This document shows positions 54,082-62,454 of a DNA stretch of 64,000 nt, one piece after another (position 1 is the first letter of the stretch; every line of letters starts with the position of its first letter). Made by a program: the position numbers and the translations under genes. The DNA is from GCA-958296115 sp965222445 (GTDB lineage: Bacteria; Chloroflexota; Dehalococcoidia; Lucifugimonadales; CAJWER01). Location: the NCBI GenBank assembly GCA_965222445.1, contig CBDCTY010000002.1, positions 620,001-684,000 of the forward strand. Reading direction: 5' to 3'. The notes under the pieces were generated by a model. It ran no database searches. It was not told the DNA's origin and saw only the letters and a program-made list of their open reading frames with translations.

Positions 54082-55175
54082 ACTCGACGATTGCGGTATT
54101 GCCGGGAGACGGAATAGGCCCAGAAGTTACTGCAGAGGCGATAAAGGTCCTCGACGCGGTGGCTTCCAGGTTCGGGCACGACTTCGACCTTCGCTACGGG
54201 AGGATCGGGGGCAACGCCATCGACGACTTCGGCACCCCGCTGCCGGACGAGACGCTGGATTTGTGCGGGAACGCCGACGGCGTGCTGTTCGGCGCTGTGG
54301 GCGGCCCCAAGTGGGACGACCCCAACGCCGCGACCAGGCCGGAGGACGGGATTCTCGCGGTCCGCAAGAGCCTCGGCCTCTTCGCAAACCTCAGGCCGGT
54401 CAAGGTCTTCCCCGCGATCATCAACACAAGCCCGATCAAGCCGCACCTGCTGAAGGGTGTGGACATCATGGTGGTGCGCGAGCTGACGGGGGGCCTTTAC
54501 TTCGGGAAACCGAAGAAGCGATGGGACACCTCGCGCGGACGCCGGGCCATCGACACCCTGCGTTACAGCGAAAGGGAGATCGAGCGGATCCTGCGCGTAG
54601 GATTCGAGCTGGCACGGGGGCGGCGTGGACGGCTCTTGTCGACCGACAAGGCCAACGTCCTGGCCACGTCGCGCCTGTGGCGGGAGATCGCCACCGAGCT
54701 GGGGGCCGAGTATCCGGATGTCGAGCTGGACCACATGTACGCCGACAACCTGGCGATGCAGATCATCCGGGCCCCCGGGCAGTTCGACGTCATCGTCGGC
54801 GAGAACACCTTCGGCGACATCATCTCAGACGAAGCGGCCGTCCTCGCGGGCTCGCTCGGCATGCTGCCGTCGGCCAGCCTCGCCGGGCTCCCGGCAAAGG
54901 GCGGACGGCGCAGGCGCGTGGTCTCGCTGTACGAGCCCATCCACGGCAGCGCACCGGACATCGCCGGGCAGGGCATAGCCAACCCTATCGGCATGGTCCT
55001 GAGCATGGCGATGATGCTGCGCTACTCCCTTGGACTGGACGAAGAGGCCGACGCGATCGAGCGCGCGGTGGACGGCGTCCTGGCCGAGGGCTACCGCACG
55101 CCCGACATCGCCTCAGACGGGGGCGACGTGGTGGGCACCACCCGGATGGGCGACATCATCTCCGGGCTAGTGTGA
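54078..55175 (+). CDS. leuB: 3-isopropylmalate dehydrogenase
   Basis: It oxidises and decarboxylates 3-isopropylmalate in leucine synthesis. The 365-residue protein has IAVLPGDGIGPEVTAEAI, GAVGGPKWDD, the substrate Arg-rich RVGFELARGRRGRL region, the metal-binding NTFGDIISDEAAVLAGSLGMLPSASL and the NAD-binding YEPIHGSAPDIAGQGIANPIGM. The start overlaps the HEPN gene stop. leuA, leuC and leuD are not in the window. Confidence 0.96.
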   Translation: MNSTIAVLPGDGIGPEVTAEAIKVLDAVASRFGHDFDLRYGRIGGNAIDDFGTPLPDETLDLCGNADGVLFGAVGGPKWDDPNAATRPEDGILAVRKSLGLFANLRPVKVFPAIINTSPIKPHLLKGVDIMVVRELTGGLYFGKPKKRWDTSRGRRAIDTLRYSEREIERILRVGFELARGRRGRLLSTDKANVLATSRLWREIATELGAEYPDVELDHMYADNLAMQIIRAPGQFDVIVGENTFGDIISDEAAVLAGSLGMLPSASLAGLPAKGGRRRRVVSLYEPIHGSAPDIAGQGIANPIGMVLSMAMMLRYSLGLDEEADAIERAVDGVLAEGYRTPDIASDGGDVVGTTRMGDIISGLV

Positions 55176-55222
55176 TCGTCGCAGGTTGACCTCTTCCCCC
55201 TGAGGAGACCCTTGCATAGCCC

Positions 55223-55330
55223 CGTCATTCCGGCGAAAGCCGGAATCCAGGCCCCGCCTGCATTAGGAAGCCAGCTTGCAGAAGCCGGCATTTCACCCTC
55301 ACGCCAACCCTCTCCCAATAAGGGAGAGGG
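55223..55330. repeat. Two short palindromes after leuB
   Basis: CGTCATTCCGGCGAAAGCCG with GAATCC forms a hairpin at 55223-55248. CCCTCTCCC (55308-55316) and GGGAGAGGG (55322-55330) form a perfect 9-bp stem with AATAA between. Neither is followed by a U-tract. Both are of kinds seen widely in bacterial intergenic DNA and may end the leuB transcript. Confidence 0.65.
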
Positions 55331-55396
55331 GGTTACGCAGAGATCTCCTGAGGGGGAAGATTGAGGCGGGACTCCTCTCCGCCTGATGGCCGCCTG

Positions 55397-56116
55397 ATGG
55401 AGAGGACTCTGCTCATACCCACGAAGTCTGAACTGGCGCCTGCCGGTGCGTCCACTGTCAGCATCACAGGACAATTGAATAGAACCCAGCCAAACCAAAC
55501 GCTAGGCCTTGGCTTCCTCGCGTCGCACGGGGGGAGCAACATGCAGGCGGTCATCGACGCCTGTCGCGATGGCCGCCTGGACGCCGAGCCAAGGGTGGTC
55601 ATCAGCAACAACTCGCGTTCCAGGGCCCTTCGCCGGGCCGCCGAAGCCGGTATCCCCCACTACCACGTGAGCACGGTGACGCACCCTGACGACGATGCCC
55701 GCGACCGGACGATCGTCGACATCCTGGTGCGGCACGGCGTGGGCCTTGTAGTTCTCGGCGGATACATGAAGGAGCTGGGCCCGGCGACGATCTCACGCTT
55801 CCGCGGGCGCATCGTGAACGTACACCCGGCCCTTCTGCCCAAGTTCGGCGGGCGTGGCTTCTACGGCATGGCTGTCCACGAGGCCGTGCTCGCCTCCGGC
55901 GAGCGGGTCACGGGCGCTACAATTCACCTCGTGGACGAGCAGATCGACCACGGGGCCGTTCTCGCGCAGCGCAGGGTCGCCGTGGAATCTGGCGACACGC
56001 CAGAAACTCTGGCCGAGAGGGTCCTCGCGGTCGAGCATGAGCTGTACGTGGACACGCTGCGGCGGATAGCCTCGGGGGAGATAGACCTAGACGCGGCGGC
56101 GGCTGCGTCCCAATAG
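55397..56116 (+). CDS. purN: Phosphoribosylglycinamide formyltransferase-like
   Basis: It transfers a formyl group from formyl-tetrahydrofolate in purine synthesis. The fold runs from LGLGFLASHGGSNMQAVIDAC through ISNNSRSRALRRA. The catalytic Asn-His lies in GRIVNVHPALLPKFGGRGFYGMAVHEAV and the Asp in DEQIDHGAVLAQR. About 37 residues precede the normal family start. ATG 55397 was taken, but a TTG at 55475 would give the usual length, so the start is unsure. The alpha/beta hydrolase follows 19 bases later. Confidence 0.87.
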   Translation: MERTLLIPTKSELAPAGASTVSITGQLNRTQPNQTLGLGFLASHGGSNMQAVIDACRDGRLDAEPRVVISNNSRSRALRRAAEAGIPHYHVSTVTHPDDDARDRTIVDILVRHGVGLVVLGGYMKELGPATISRFRGRIVNVHPALLPKFGGRGFYGMAVHEAVLASGERVTGATIHLVDEQIDHGAVLAQRRVAVESGDTPETLAERVLAVEHELYVDTLRRIASGEIDLDAAAAASQ

Positions 56117-56135
56117 CCTTTGTAGGGAGGCGGAC

Positions 56136-57026
56136 ATGTTCGATGGCTTTGCGAAGACGCGGATCGAGACATCCGGCACCACGATCAACCTGGTCCACGG
56201 GGGCAGCGGCGAACCGGCACTGCTGCTGCACGGCTACCCGCAGACCCACGTCATGTGGCACAAGGTGGCGCCGCCGCTGGCAGACCGGTTCACCGTGGTC
56301 GCGCCCGATCTCCGCGGCTACGGCGACAGCGGCAAGCCGCCTTCGGACGGCGGCCTGGAGGTCTACTGTAAGCGAACGACGGCCCGGGACCAGGTCGAGG
56401 TGATGGCGGCGCTGGGCTTCGACTCGTACCACGTTGTCGGCCACGACAGGGGCGCAAGGGTCGGGCACCGCATGGCTCTCGACCACCCCGGGCGTGTCCG
56501 GACCTTCACGTCGCTCGACGTCGTGCCCTCCCAGGCGGCGTTCGAGAACATGGACTCGTCCCTCTCGTTCGCCTGGTTCCACTGGCACCTGATGCGCCAG
56601 CCACCGCCCCTGCCCGAGACGCTGATCGGAAACAGCGCCAAGACGTACTTGGACTTCCTGCTGGAGCGCTGGGCCGCCGTGGAGGACGCGATAACCCCTG
56701 AGGCCTACGCAGAGTACCTGCGCTGCTTCAGCGACCCGGAGACGATACGCGCCACGTGCATGGACTACCGGTCCGTCGAGCTCGACCTCGTACACGACGA
56801 GGCCGACAGGGGCCGGAAGCTCACGTGCCCGATGCTGGTGCTGTGGGCCGGAAACATGGCCAAGCGGCGCGGCTGGCAGACGGGCGCGGGGCTGCAAATG
56901 CTCGACGTCTGGCGAGAGAGGGCCGAGAGCGTCCAGGGGCGCGCCGTCGATTCCGGCCACTTCCTCCCCGAAGAGGCCCCCAACGAGGTGACCGCCGAGC
57001 TGCTGGCATTCCTCTCCGCTCATTGA
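56136..57026 (+). CDS. Alpha/beta hydrolase of the fluoroacetate dehalogenase type
   Basis: The 296-residue protein has the nucleophile region GHDRGARVGHRMALDHP. Asp104 with Arg105 and Arg108 matches the nucleophile and carboxylate-binding arginines of haloacetate dehalogenases. FHWHLMRQPPPLPETLI carries the His-Trp pair that binds the halide, and SGHFLPEEAP the catalytic His. Substrate could be a short haloacid, natural or man-made; related enzymes also act as epoxide hydrolases. It shares a likely transcript with purN. Confidence 0.82.
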   Translation: MFDGFAKTRIETSGTTINLVHGGSGEPALLLHGYPQTHVMWHKVAPPLADRFTVVAPDLRGYGDSGKPPSDGGLEVYCKRTTARDQVEVMAALGFDSYHVVGHDRGARVGHRMALDHPGRVRTFTSLDVVPSQAAFENMDSSLSFAWFHWHLMRQPPPLPETLIGNSAKTYLDFLLERWAAVEDAITPEAYAEYLRCFSDPETIRATCMDYRSVELDLVHDEADRGRKLTCPMLVLWAGNMAKRRGWQTGAGLQMLDVWRERAESVQGRAVDSGHFLPEEAPNEVTAELLAFLSAH

Positions 57027-57151
57027 TGCCATTCGTCATGGGTGCGCCGTGAATTGCCAGACCGTAGGGGCGGGTTTGAAACCCGCCTTCCCTGTCGTCC
57101 GTATGTAGCAACCCCATTGCCCTTATGTGGAAGCATCACAGCACTTGGTAT
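57026..57151. repeat. Type B dispersed element (126 bp)
   Basis: ATGCCATTCGTCATGGGTGC at the left is a worn version of the common end, followed by the core GTAGGGGCGGGTTTGAAACC and TTGGTAT at the right. It overlaps the hydrolase stop codon by one base. Its right end provides the -35 of the following promoter. Confidence 0.82.
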
Positions 57152-57172
57152 GAGGTTAGGCTGTGGTACAAT
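57145..57172 (+). promoter_or_regulatory. Promoter of the ABC-F gene, -35 from a repeat end
   Basis: TTGGTA (57145-57150) and TACAAT (57167-57172) lie 16 bases apart, with a TGn extension (TGG) in front of the -10. Transcription would begin near 57180, giving a leader of about 260 bases. Confidence 0.6.
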
Positions 57173-57212
57173 CCATATCTGCCCGTCGCTGCAGGTGATT
57201 CTTGATCGAAGT

Positions 57213-57437
57213 CAGGGACATAGGACGCCTCGTCTGGATGATGCGCGTATTCAGCTGAGTTAGCGCGCCCTGTACAGGTGCGTCCTGCGAACACGAACAA
57301 GTGGTCCCTGCCCTGACCCCTCGACGGCTGCTCGAACAAGACTACTCCTGAGTTACGCCCGGCCGTAGCTCCTAAGTCTCGACTCCCCGGCGTTGGCGGT
57401 CCGGGATGGGAACAAGACCTGACAGACAGGAGTTCCC
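57213..57437 (+). promoter_or_regulatory. Folded leader with sequestered ribosome binding site
   Basis: Nested helices can form: CAGGGAC (57213-57219)/GTCCCTG (57304-57310), AGGACGC (57222-57228)/GCGTCCT (57280-57286) and GCGCG (57243-57247)/CGCGC (57264-57268). Next to the start, GGGAAC (57408-57413)/GTTCCC (57432-57437) and CCTG/CAGG enclose the Shine-Dalgarno AGGAG (57428-57432). A 22-codon frame opening VILDRSQG from GTG (about 57195) lies in the first structure. This fits attenuation of an antibiotic-responsive ABC-F gene; no known RNA family was recognised. Confidence 0.6.
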
Positions 57438-57440
57438 GAA

Positions 57441-59321
57441 ATGCGGATAGCCAGCCTTCAGAACGTCACAACCCACTACGGTGCCCAGCCCGTGCTGACA
57501 GGCGCCTCCTTCGAAATCAACTCCGGGCAGAAGCTCGGCCTGATCGGCGCTAACGGATCGGGCAAGACGACCATCCTGCGCGTCCTCCTCGGCAGGGAGT
57601 CCGTGACCGGAGGCGCGGTCCACCTGGACCCCGGTGTGAAGGTCGGGTACGTGCCCCAGCACTTCGAACACGACACCGACGCAACGGTCATAGACTGGCT
57701 CCTGGGCGAATACAAGCCCCTTGCCGACGCCCTCCACACCCAGGAGGAAGTCCTGGCGCGCTCTCCCGCCGCTGAAATGGACAGGGCGCTGCGGGCGTAC
57801 CAGGGAGCCCGCGATGCCTACGACCGCATCGACGGCGACTCCTGGCCGCGGCGGGCCCAGACGCTGCTCGACGCCTTCGGCCTCGGAGGCAAGGAGCAGC
57901 AGGAGGTGGGCTCTCTGTCGGGCGGCGAGAAGAACGTCCTCTCGCTGGCGCAGGCGCTCCTCTCCGAGCCCGACATGCTGCTCCTCGACGAGCCCGCGAA
58001 CCACCTGGACTACCTGGGCGTAGCCTGGCTGGAAGGCTTCCTCGCCAAGTTCAGCGGGACGGTCCTGATCGTCTCGCACAACCGCTACCTGCTGGACCGC
58101 GTTGTCGGCGGGATACTGGAGCTCGACGGCGGCCGTATCCAGCCGTACAACGGCGGGTACTCTGACTACCGCGGCTCCAAGCTGCGCCGCCTGATCGTGC
58201 AGCAGCGTGACTACGTCGTCAACCAGAAACGGCTCGCCCAGCTCGAGGCGCTGGTAAAGCGCTTCGAGCAGATAGCGAGGTCGAAACCCGACCCGGCCTG
58301 GGGCAAACGGCTCCGGGCGCGCAAGTCGCAGTTGGAGCGCGAGAAACGGCAGGCCGTGGAAAAGCCCGTGCTCAGCACGAGAGCCATTGACGCCGATTTC
58401 ACGACCGAGGCGACCCGGTCCGACATCGCCCTCCAGGTGCGCGGTTACAGTAAGGCCTTCGGCGACCGGGATCTGTTCGACGACGCCGACATGCACATTG
58501 CGAGCGGCGAGCGGGTGGCGCTTGTAGGACCGAACGGCGCGGGCAAGACCACACTGCTCAGGGACATAGTCCAGCAGGGCGCCTGGGACAGCCGCACGAT
58601 CCGCATCGGCCCGAGTATCCGCGTCGGCTACGCCGCCCAGGAGCAGGAGATGCTCAGGCCTGAACGCACCATCCTCGAAGAGATCGGGGCCGGCGCAGCC
58701 ATAAGCAGCACCGAGGCCTTCGGCCTGCTCAGGAGGTTCCTTTTCGGATGGGATGACCTGGCCAAGAGGGTCGAGGACCTGTCGGGCGGCGAGCGCAACC
58801 GCCTGCAGCTGGCGCGTCTCATGGCGGTCAGACCGAGCTTCCTCGTGCTCGACGAGCCGACCAACCACCTCGACATCCCCACCCGCGAGGCGGTCGAGGA
58901 GGCGCTGGAAGGCTACGAGGGCACGATCCTCGTCGTGTCGCACGATCGGTACTTCCTCGACAAGGTGGTGAACAGAGTGGTCGAGGTGCGGGATGGCGGG
59001 CTCGTCTCCTTCGACGGCAATTTCAGCGAGTTCTGGTACGCCAGGCAGGCCGTCGCAGGCGTCGTGCAGGGTCGGGTCAAGACCAGGGAGCGGAGCCGCG
59101 TGCGGGCCAGGGTCGAGCGTGCCGAGCAGAGGGACAAGGTCGCCTCGCTGGAGCGGCGTATCCAGGAGGCGGAGGCCGAGAAGCTGGACCTGGAGCGAGA
59201 GGCGGCGGACGCCTTCAATCGCGGAGAGCACCGGCGCGGCCGCCGGGTCGGCAGGCAGATCGAGCGTAACGCTGCCCTCCTCGACGACCTCTACGAGCAG
59301 TGGGCGAACGAGAGCCCGTAG
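57441..59321 (+). CDS. ABC-F family ATPase
   Basis: The 626-residue soluble protein has two ABC domains (GANGSGKTT and GPNGAGKTT Walker A; LSGGEKNV and LSGGERNR signatures; LLLDEPANHLD and LVLDEPTNHLD Walker B). They are joined by a charged linker, and a C-terminal coiled coil follows. There are no membrane segments. ABC-F proteins bind the ribosomal E site and act in translation or in resistance to ribosome-targeting antibiotics. The folded leader makes a resistance role more likely, by inference. The ATG follows a sequestered AGGAG. Confidence 0.94.
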   Translation: MRIASLQNVTTHYGAQPVLTGASFEINSGQKLGLIGANGSGKTTILRVLLGRESVTGGAVHLDPGVKVGYVPQHFEHDTDATVIDWLLGEYKPLADALHTQEEVLARSPAAEMDRALRAYQGARDAYDRIDGDSWPRRAQTLLDAFGLGGKEQQEVGSLSGGEKNVLSLAQALLSEPDMLLLDEPANHLDYLGVAWLEGFLAKFSGTVLIVSHNRYLLDRVVGGILELDGGRIQPYNGGYSDYRGSKLRRLIVQQRDYVVNQKRLAQLEALVKRFEQIARSKPDPAWGKRLRARKSQLEREKRQAVEKPVLSTRAIDADFTTEATRSDIALQVRGYSKAFGDRDLFDDADMHIASGERVALVGPNGAGKTTLLRDIVQQGAWDSRTIRIGPSIRVGYAAQEQEMLRPERTILEEIGAGAAISSTEAFGLLRRFLFGWDDLAKRVEDLSGGERNRLQLARLMAVRPSFLVLDEPTNHLDIPTREAVEEALEGYEGTILVVSHDRYFLDKVVNRVVEVRDGGLVSFDGNFSEFWYARQAVAGVVQGRVKTRERSRVRARVERAEQRDKVASLERRIQEAEAEKLDLEREAADAFNRGEHRRGRRVGRQIERNAALLDDLYEQWANESP

Positions 59322-59447
59322 CAAGCCCATCATCGATCCGCGAACGTCCTTAACAACCGCTGCCAGAATGTGGCCGTGGGACAAGTGACCGGATTGGCGC
59401 CCTACACGTTATAGGCGCGATCATTGCCGAGGACGAACCCACTGGCG

Positions 59448-59655
59448 TAGGGGCGGGTTTGCAATCCTCCCCGCGGCCGTGGCCTCGAGACGGCACGAAG
59501 TCCCTGAAATCGTACGCCAATTCAGGACATTATGCGCGACGAGGTGTGCTGGACAGAGCATGCACATATATCACGTCAGAGGATGCAGACAACCCTGCCA
59601 GTTGGCAAGGTCGAGGGCGGGTTCGAAAACCCGCCCCTACGACCTGAATTGGCAG
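59448..59655. repeat. Degenerate type B repeat remnants in inverted orientation
   Basis: GTAGGGGCGGGTTTG at 59448-59462 and, inverted, GGGCGGGTTCGAAAACCCGC with CCCTAC at about 59615-59641 are pieces of the type B core facing each other, about 150 bases apart. CCTGAATTGGCAGCAT follows the second. The rest of 59322-59722 shows no gene. Confidence 0.7.
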
Positions 59656-59722
59656 CATAGGCCAAACCGGATTGCCATCACTTACCGGAGACAGAACGTA
59701 CGACGGAGGTAGGAACCCCCTG

Positions 59723-60841
59723 TTACAGGTCCTTCTCCGACGGCAGCCACGTCTCGAAGAAGCGCTGCCAGTTGCGGTACATGACGTTCTCCACGTCCTC
59801 GGTGCCGTAGCCGCGCCCGGCGAGCACGTCGGCCACCTTCATGTAATCGACGACCGTATCTATCTCGTAGGGCGCCTCCGGCACGCCGCCCTGCCCGTCC
59901 GTGTCGCCGCCGATGGCCGCGTGGCGGGAGTTGCCCGCAAGCTGGCACACGTAGTCGATGTGGTCGACGTAGTCCTCCAGGGTGACAGACTCGCGCGGGA
60001 AGACCTCCCAGGGGCTGGGTATGTGACCGCTCCAGTTGAGCCCGCCCTTGTATATCATCCAGGTGTCCATCGATGCGCCGATGACGCCCCCGCGCTCTAT
60101 CACCGCCATCAGGATGTCGTCGGGCTGCTGGCGCTCGCCAGGGGTGACGGCCCGGCAGTTCTGATGGCTGGCGAGCAAGGGGCCCTCGAAAATCTCCAGC
60201 TCCTCGCGCACCGAGGCGTCGGAAGTGTGGGATACGTCCAGGATCATGCCCAACCTGTCCATCTCGCGGAGAAGCGCCTCGGCGGGCGGCAGCAGCCCAC
60301 CGTCCGTCCCCGTGGCCGTGCCGTGAGAGTATGCGCTGACGCCGTAGTGTGAGAGACTCACGACTCGCAGGCCGTTCTCCCACCACTCGCCGATCTGCTC
60401 GGGCCAGACTACGGCATCGGCCCCCTCCATGCCGATCACCATTCCGACTGGTAGATCGTCGAAGGACTCAGCGGACTCCCACGTCTCGATCTGCGAGCTG
60501 AACGCCTCGCTCGTGGCAAGGATACTCGCCTCGCCAAGGGACTCCAGCAGCTGGTAGTAGGCAAGCTGCCCCATCGACGAAGCATAGGCCAAATTCTGAG
60601 TGCGGTACTCCCCGTGCGGGTGCCCCGGCCTCTTGACGCATGAGCAGAGTTTCACGAGGGCGGCGGCCATCCTGGCCTTCCGCATCTCCGGCAGGCTGGC
60701 CATGGTGTAGGCGTCCGGCCAGGCCCCGTTCTTCACCGTGCCCTCCTCGGCAGTCCGAATCCGGCCGAGCTCCCAGGTATGGTCCCTGTCCCAGTGAAGT
60801 GCGCCAACGGCCATCGGGTAGTCGCCGTCAATGATCAGCAT
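59723..60841 (-). CDS. Peptidase M19 (membrane dipeptidase) family protein
   Basis: The 372-residue TIM-barrel protein shows most M19 zinc-site regions: GMEGAD (bridging Glu), LDVSHTSD and ASHQNCRAV (His ligands) and IGGDTDGQGG (Asp). The first HxD motif, normally in DGHNDLP, here reads IDGDYPM, so one pair of ligands is changed. No signal peptide is visible, so it may be cytoplasmic. Substrate might be a dipeptide or another amide. It starts 25 bases after tRNA-Trp on the same strand and could be co-transcribed with it. Confidence 0.85.
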   Translation of the reverse strand: MLIIDGDYPMAVGALHWDRDHTWELGRIRTAEEGTVKNGAWPDAYTMASLPEMRKARMAAALVKLCSCVKRPGHPHGEYRTQNLAYASSMGQLAYYQLLESLGEASILATSEAFSSQIETWESAESFDDLPVGMVIGMEGADAVVWPEQIGEWWENGLRVVSLSHYGVSAYSHGTATGTDGGLLPPAEALLREMDRLGMILDVSHTSDASVREELEIFEGPLLASHQNCRAVTPGERQQPDDILMAVIERGGVIGASMDTWMIYKGGLNWSGHIPSPWEVFPRESVTLEDYVDHIDYVCQLAGNSRHAAIGGDTDGQGGVPEAPYEIDTVVDYMKVADVLAGRGYGTEDVENVMYRNWQRFFETWLPSEKDL

Positions 60842-60866
60842 CGGGCGTGGTCCTCATGTAGTGAAT

Positions 60867-60942
60867 TGGCAGGAGCGGCAGGGTTCGAACCCGCGACCTG
60901 CGGTTTTGGAGACCGCTGCTCTACCAGCTGAGCTACGCTCCT
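60867..60942 (-). tRNA. tRNA-Trp (CCA)
   Basis: The cloverleaf fits fully: acceptor AGGAGCG/CGCTCCT, D arm GCTC/GAGC, anticodon stem GCGGT/ACCGC with loop CTCCAAA (anticodon CCA), and T arm GCGGG/CCTGC around TTCGAAC with one mismatch. The discriminator is G and the 3' CCA is encoded (60869-60867). A promoter lies just upstream. Confidence 0.96.
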
Positions 60943-60960
60943 GCGTCGGTGGCACCATCA

Positions 60961-60989
60961 ATTCTAATACGGCCTCTCCCTGGGGTCAA
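60961..60989 (-). promoter_or_regulatory. Promoter of tRNA-Trp
   Basis: TTGACC (60989-60984) and TAGAAT (60966-60961) are 17 bases apart on the minus strand. They place the start about 12 bases before the mature tRNA. Confidence 0.7.
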
Positions 60990-61063
60990 AGGGCATCTGC
61001 CTGCCCCAATGCAGTCCCAGTACATGCCGCCCCGGCCAGCGGCTGCGCTGCAGCTCATACAGG

Positions 61064-62428
61064 CTAGATGTCCTCGACCCACCTGGTCTGCCGGTTGCCG
61101 TAGCTGCTGGTGCGAGCCTGCTCCTTCCAGTGCTCTATACCACCGCGCTGACTCGTTCGCCCCGTGTCAGACCACGCACCCCAGATTTCGGGCTCGGGGT
61201 CGGCAACCCAGCGAGTCTGGTGGTTGCCGTAGCTGCTGGTGCGAGACTCCTCAACTCTCCGGTACTTGGCGCTGCCCTTGGTCTGGCCAGTGCGAGTCCA
61301 GCTTCCCCACGTCTCCGGCTCGGGGTCGGCAACCCAGCGAGTCTGGTGGTTGCCGCGATTGGAAGTCCTCGCTTGCTCCTTCTCCCGACTGGCGCCGCTG
61401 CCGCGGGTGTTGCTCGTGTCCGCCCACGCCCCCCACGTCTCCGGCGTCCGAACAGTGACCGTCACCGTGTTGCTATCTTTGTTGCCCACTGCGTCCGTGA
61501 CCGTGAGCTTGAAGGTCAGTGTTCTCGGCCCAGAGGGCGCCGTGAACGTCGGCCGTGTGGAGCTGCTGTTGTTCAGGGTGACGCTTGGCTTGGCGGTCTC
61601 GAGGCTCTCCGACGCGGGCAGCTGCTCCCAGCCGTAGGCCAGGGCATCCCCGTCGGGGTCGCTCCCCGAACCAAGCAGCGTAACCGTAGCGCCGGGGTCG
61701 ACCGTCTGGTCGGTGCCGGCGTTGGCTGTGGGGGCGCGGTTGCCGAACGTGATGCCAAGATTCCGCTCCGCCACCGACGCGGGGAAAGCCCAGGTTTCGA
61801 CACCCGACGCGGTCGCCCTGGCAAAGGCGATACAGGCCATCTTGTACCGATTGTTGCTGACCTCATACAGACATGGGGTGCCTGAATCGCCCACCTCATT
61901 GGGTCGATTGGTGCTGTCCAGTATGGTCACGCCCGTGAACCACCTGCCACCTGCTTTTCTCCTCTGGTTCACCTTCTTGACGGTAACCGTGCCCTCGCCG
62001 CCCGCTGCCCCCAGCATCGTGAGCTCCATGGGGTTCGTGTCATCATGCACGGGCTCCACCACACCTTCGATAACCCGCCTGCTGCTGTGCCGGGGGTGAT
62101 CGTGCAGGGTGAACTCGGCGCCCACATTCCGGTCGAGCGAGCAGATCGCCACGTCTGCCACATTGTCCTGTCCGCTCACGATCGGAACCGAAGCGAAGAA
62201 GCTGCCGACCTTCTTGGGACTCGTCGAGACCTCATGATAGAGGCCCTCGGTACGGGAGGGGTCCCGATACTCACCCAAGTTGCTCAGTCCGGCGAGGACG
62301 TGCAGATTCGTAACAAGCACCCTGGTGTCGGTCGAGGTGTGTGTTGCCAGTCCCGTAAGCGTTCCGCCCTTGATCCGCTGAAGATTCTTTCCTACCCTCC
62401 TCCCGCTCTCTACCCATATGCCGCTCAC
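61064..62428 (-). CDS. Trypsin-like protease with PKD-like domain and three Trp-rich repeats
   Basis: The 454-residue protein has a chymotrypsin-fold N-terminal domain with all three catalytic residues: His43 (TNLHVLAG), Asp92 (NVADVAICS) and Ser182 (VGDSGTPCLY). An Ig/PKD-like domain (about 230-325, PTANAGTDQTVDPGATVTLLG) follows. Three repeats of about 40 residues end the protein, each with W(G)xW..T, QART and GN.QTRWV. No signal peptide is visible at this start. The gene follows a lipoprotein gene by 26 bases, suggesting a functional pair. The target is unknown. Confidence 0.82.
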   Translation of the reverse strand: MSGIWVESGRRVGKNLQRIKGGTLTGLATHTSTDTRVLVTNLHVLAGLSNLGEYRDPSRTEGLYHEVSTSPKKVGSFFASVPIVSGQDNVADVAICSLDRNVGAEFTLHDHPRHSSRRVIEGVVEPVHDDTNPMELTMLGAAGGEGTVTVKKVNQRRKAGGRWFTGVTILDSTNRPNEVGDSGTPCLYEVSNNRYKMACIAFARATASGVETWAFPASVAERNLGITFGNRAPTANAGTDQTVDPGATVTLLGSGSDPDGDALAYGWEQLPASESLETAKPSVTLNNSSSTRPTFTAPSGPRTLTFKLTVTDAVGNKDSNTVTVTVRTPETWGAWADTSNTRGSGASREKEQARTSNRGNHQTRWVADPEPETWGSWTRTGQTKGSAKYRRVEESRTSSYGNHQTRWVADPEPEIWGAWSDTGRTSQRGGIEHWKEQARTSSYGNRQTRWVEDI

Positions 62429-62454
62429 GAGCGTCCCTGTGATGGCTCTTGGTG

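Noticed and set aside
57195..57263. 22-codon leader peptide before the ABC-F gene listed as a gene
   Set aside because: The frame exists (GTG to TAG) but its Shine-Dalgarno site is weak and it may be chance. It is mentioned only as part of the leader.
60831..61067. Short plus-strand frame over 60831-61067
   Set aside because: It reads across the tRNA-Trp gene on the other strand. The peptide with PAVLETAALPAELRS is the usual false translation of a tRNA.
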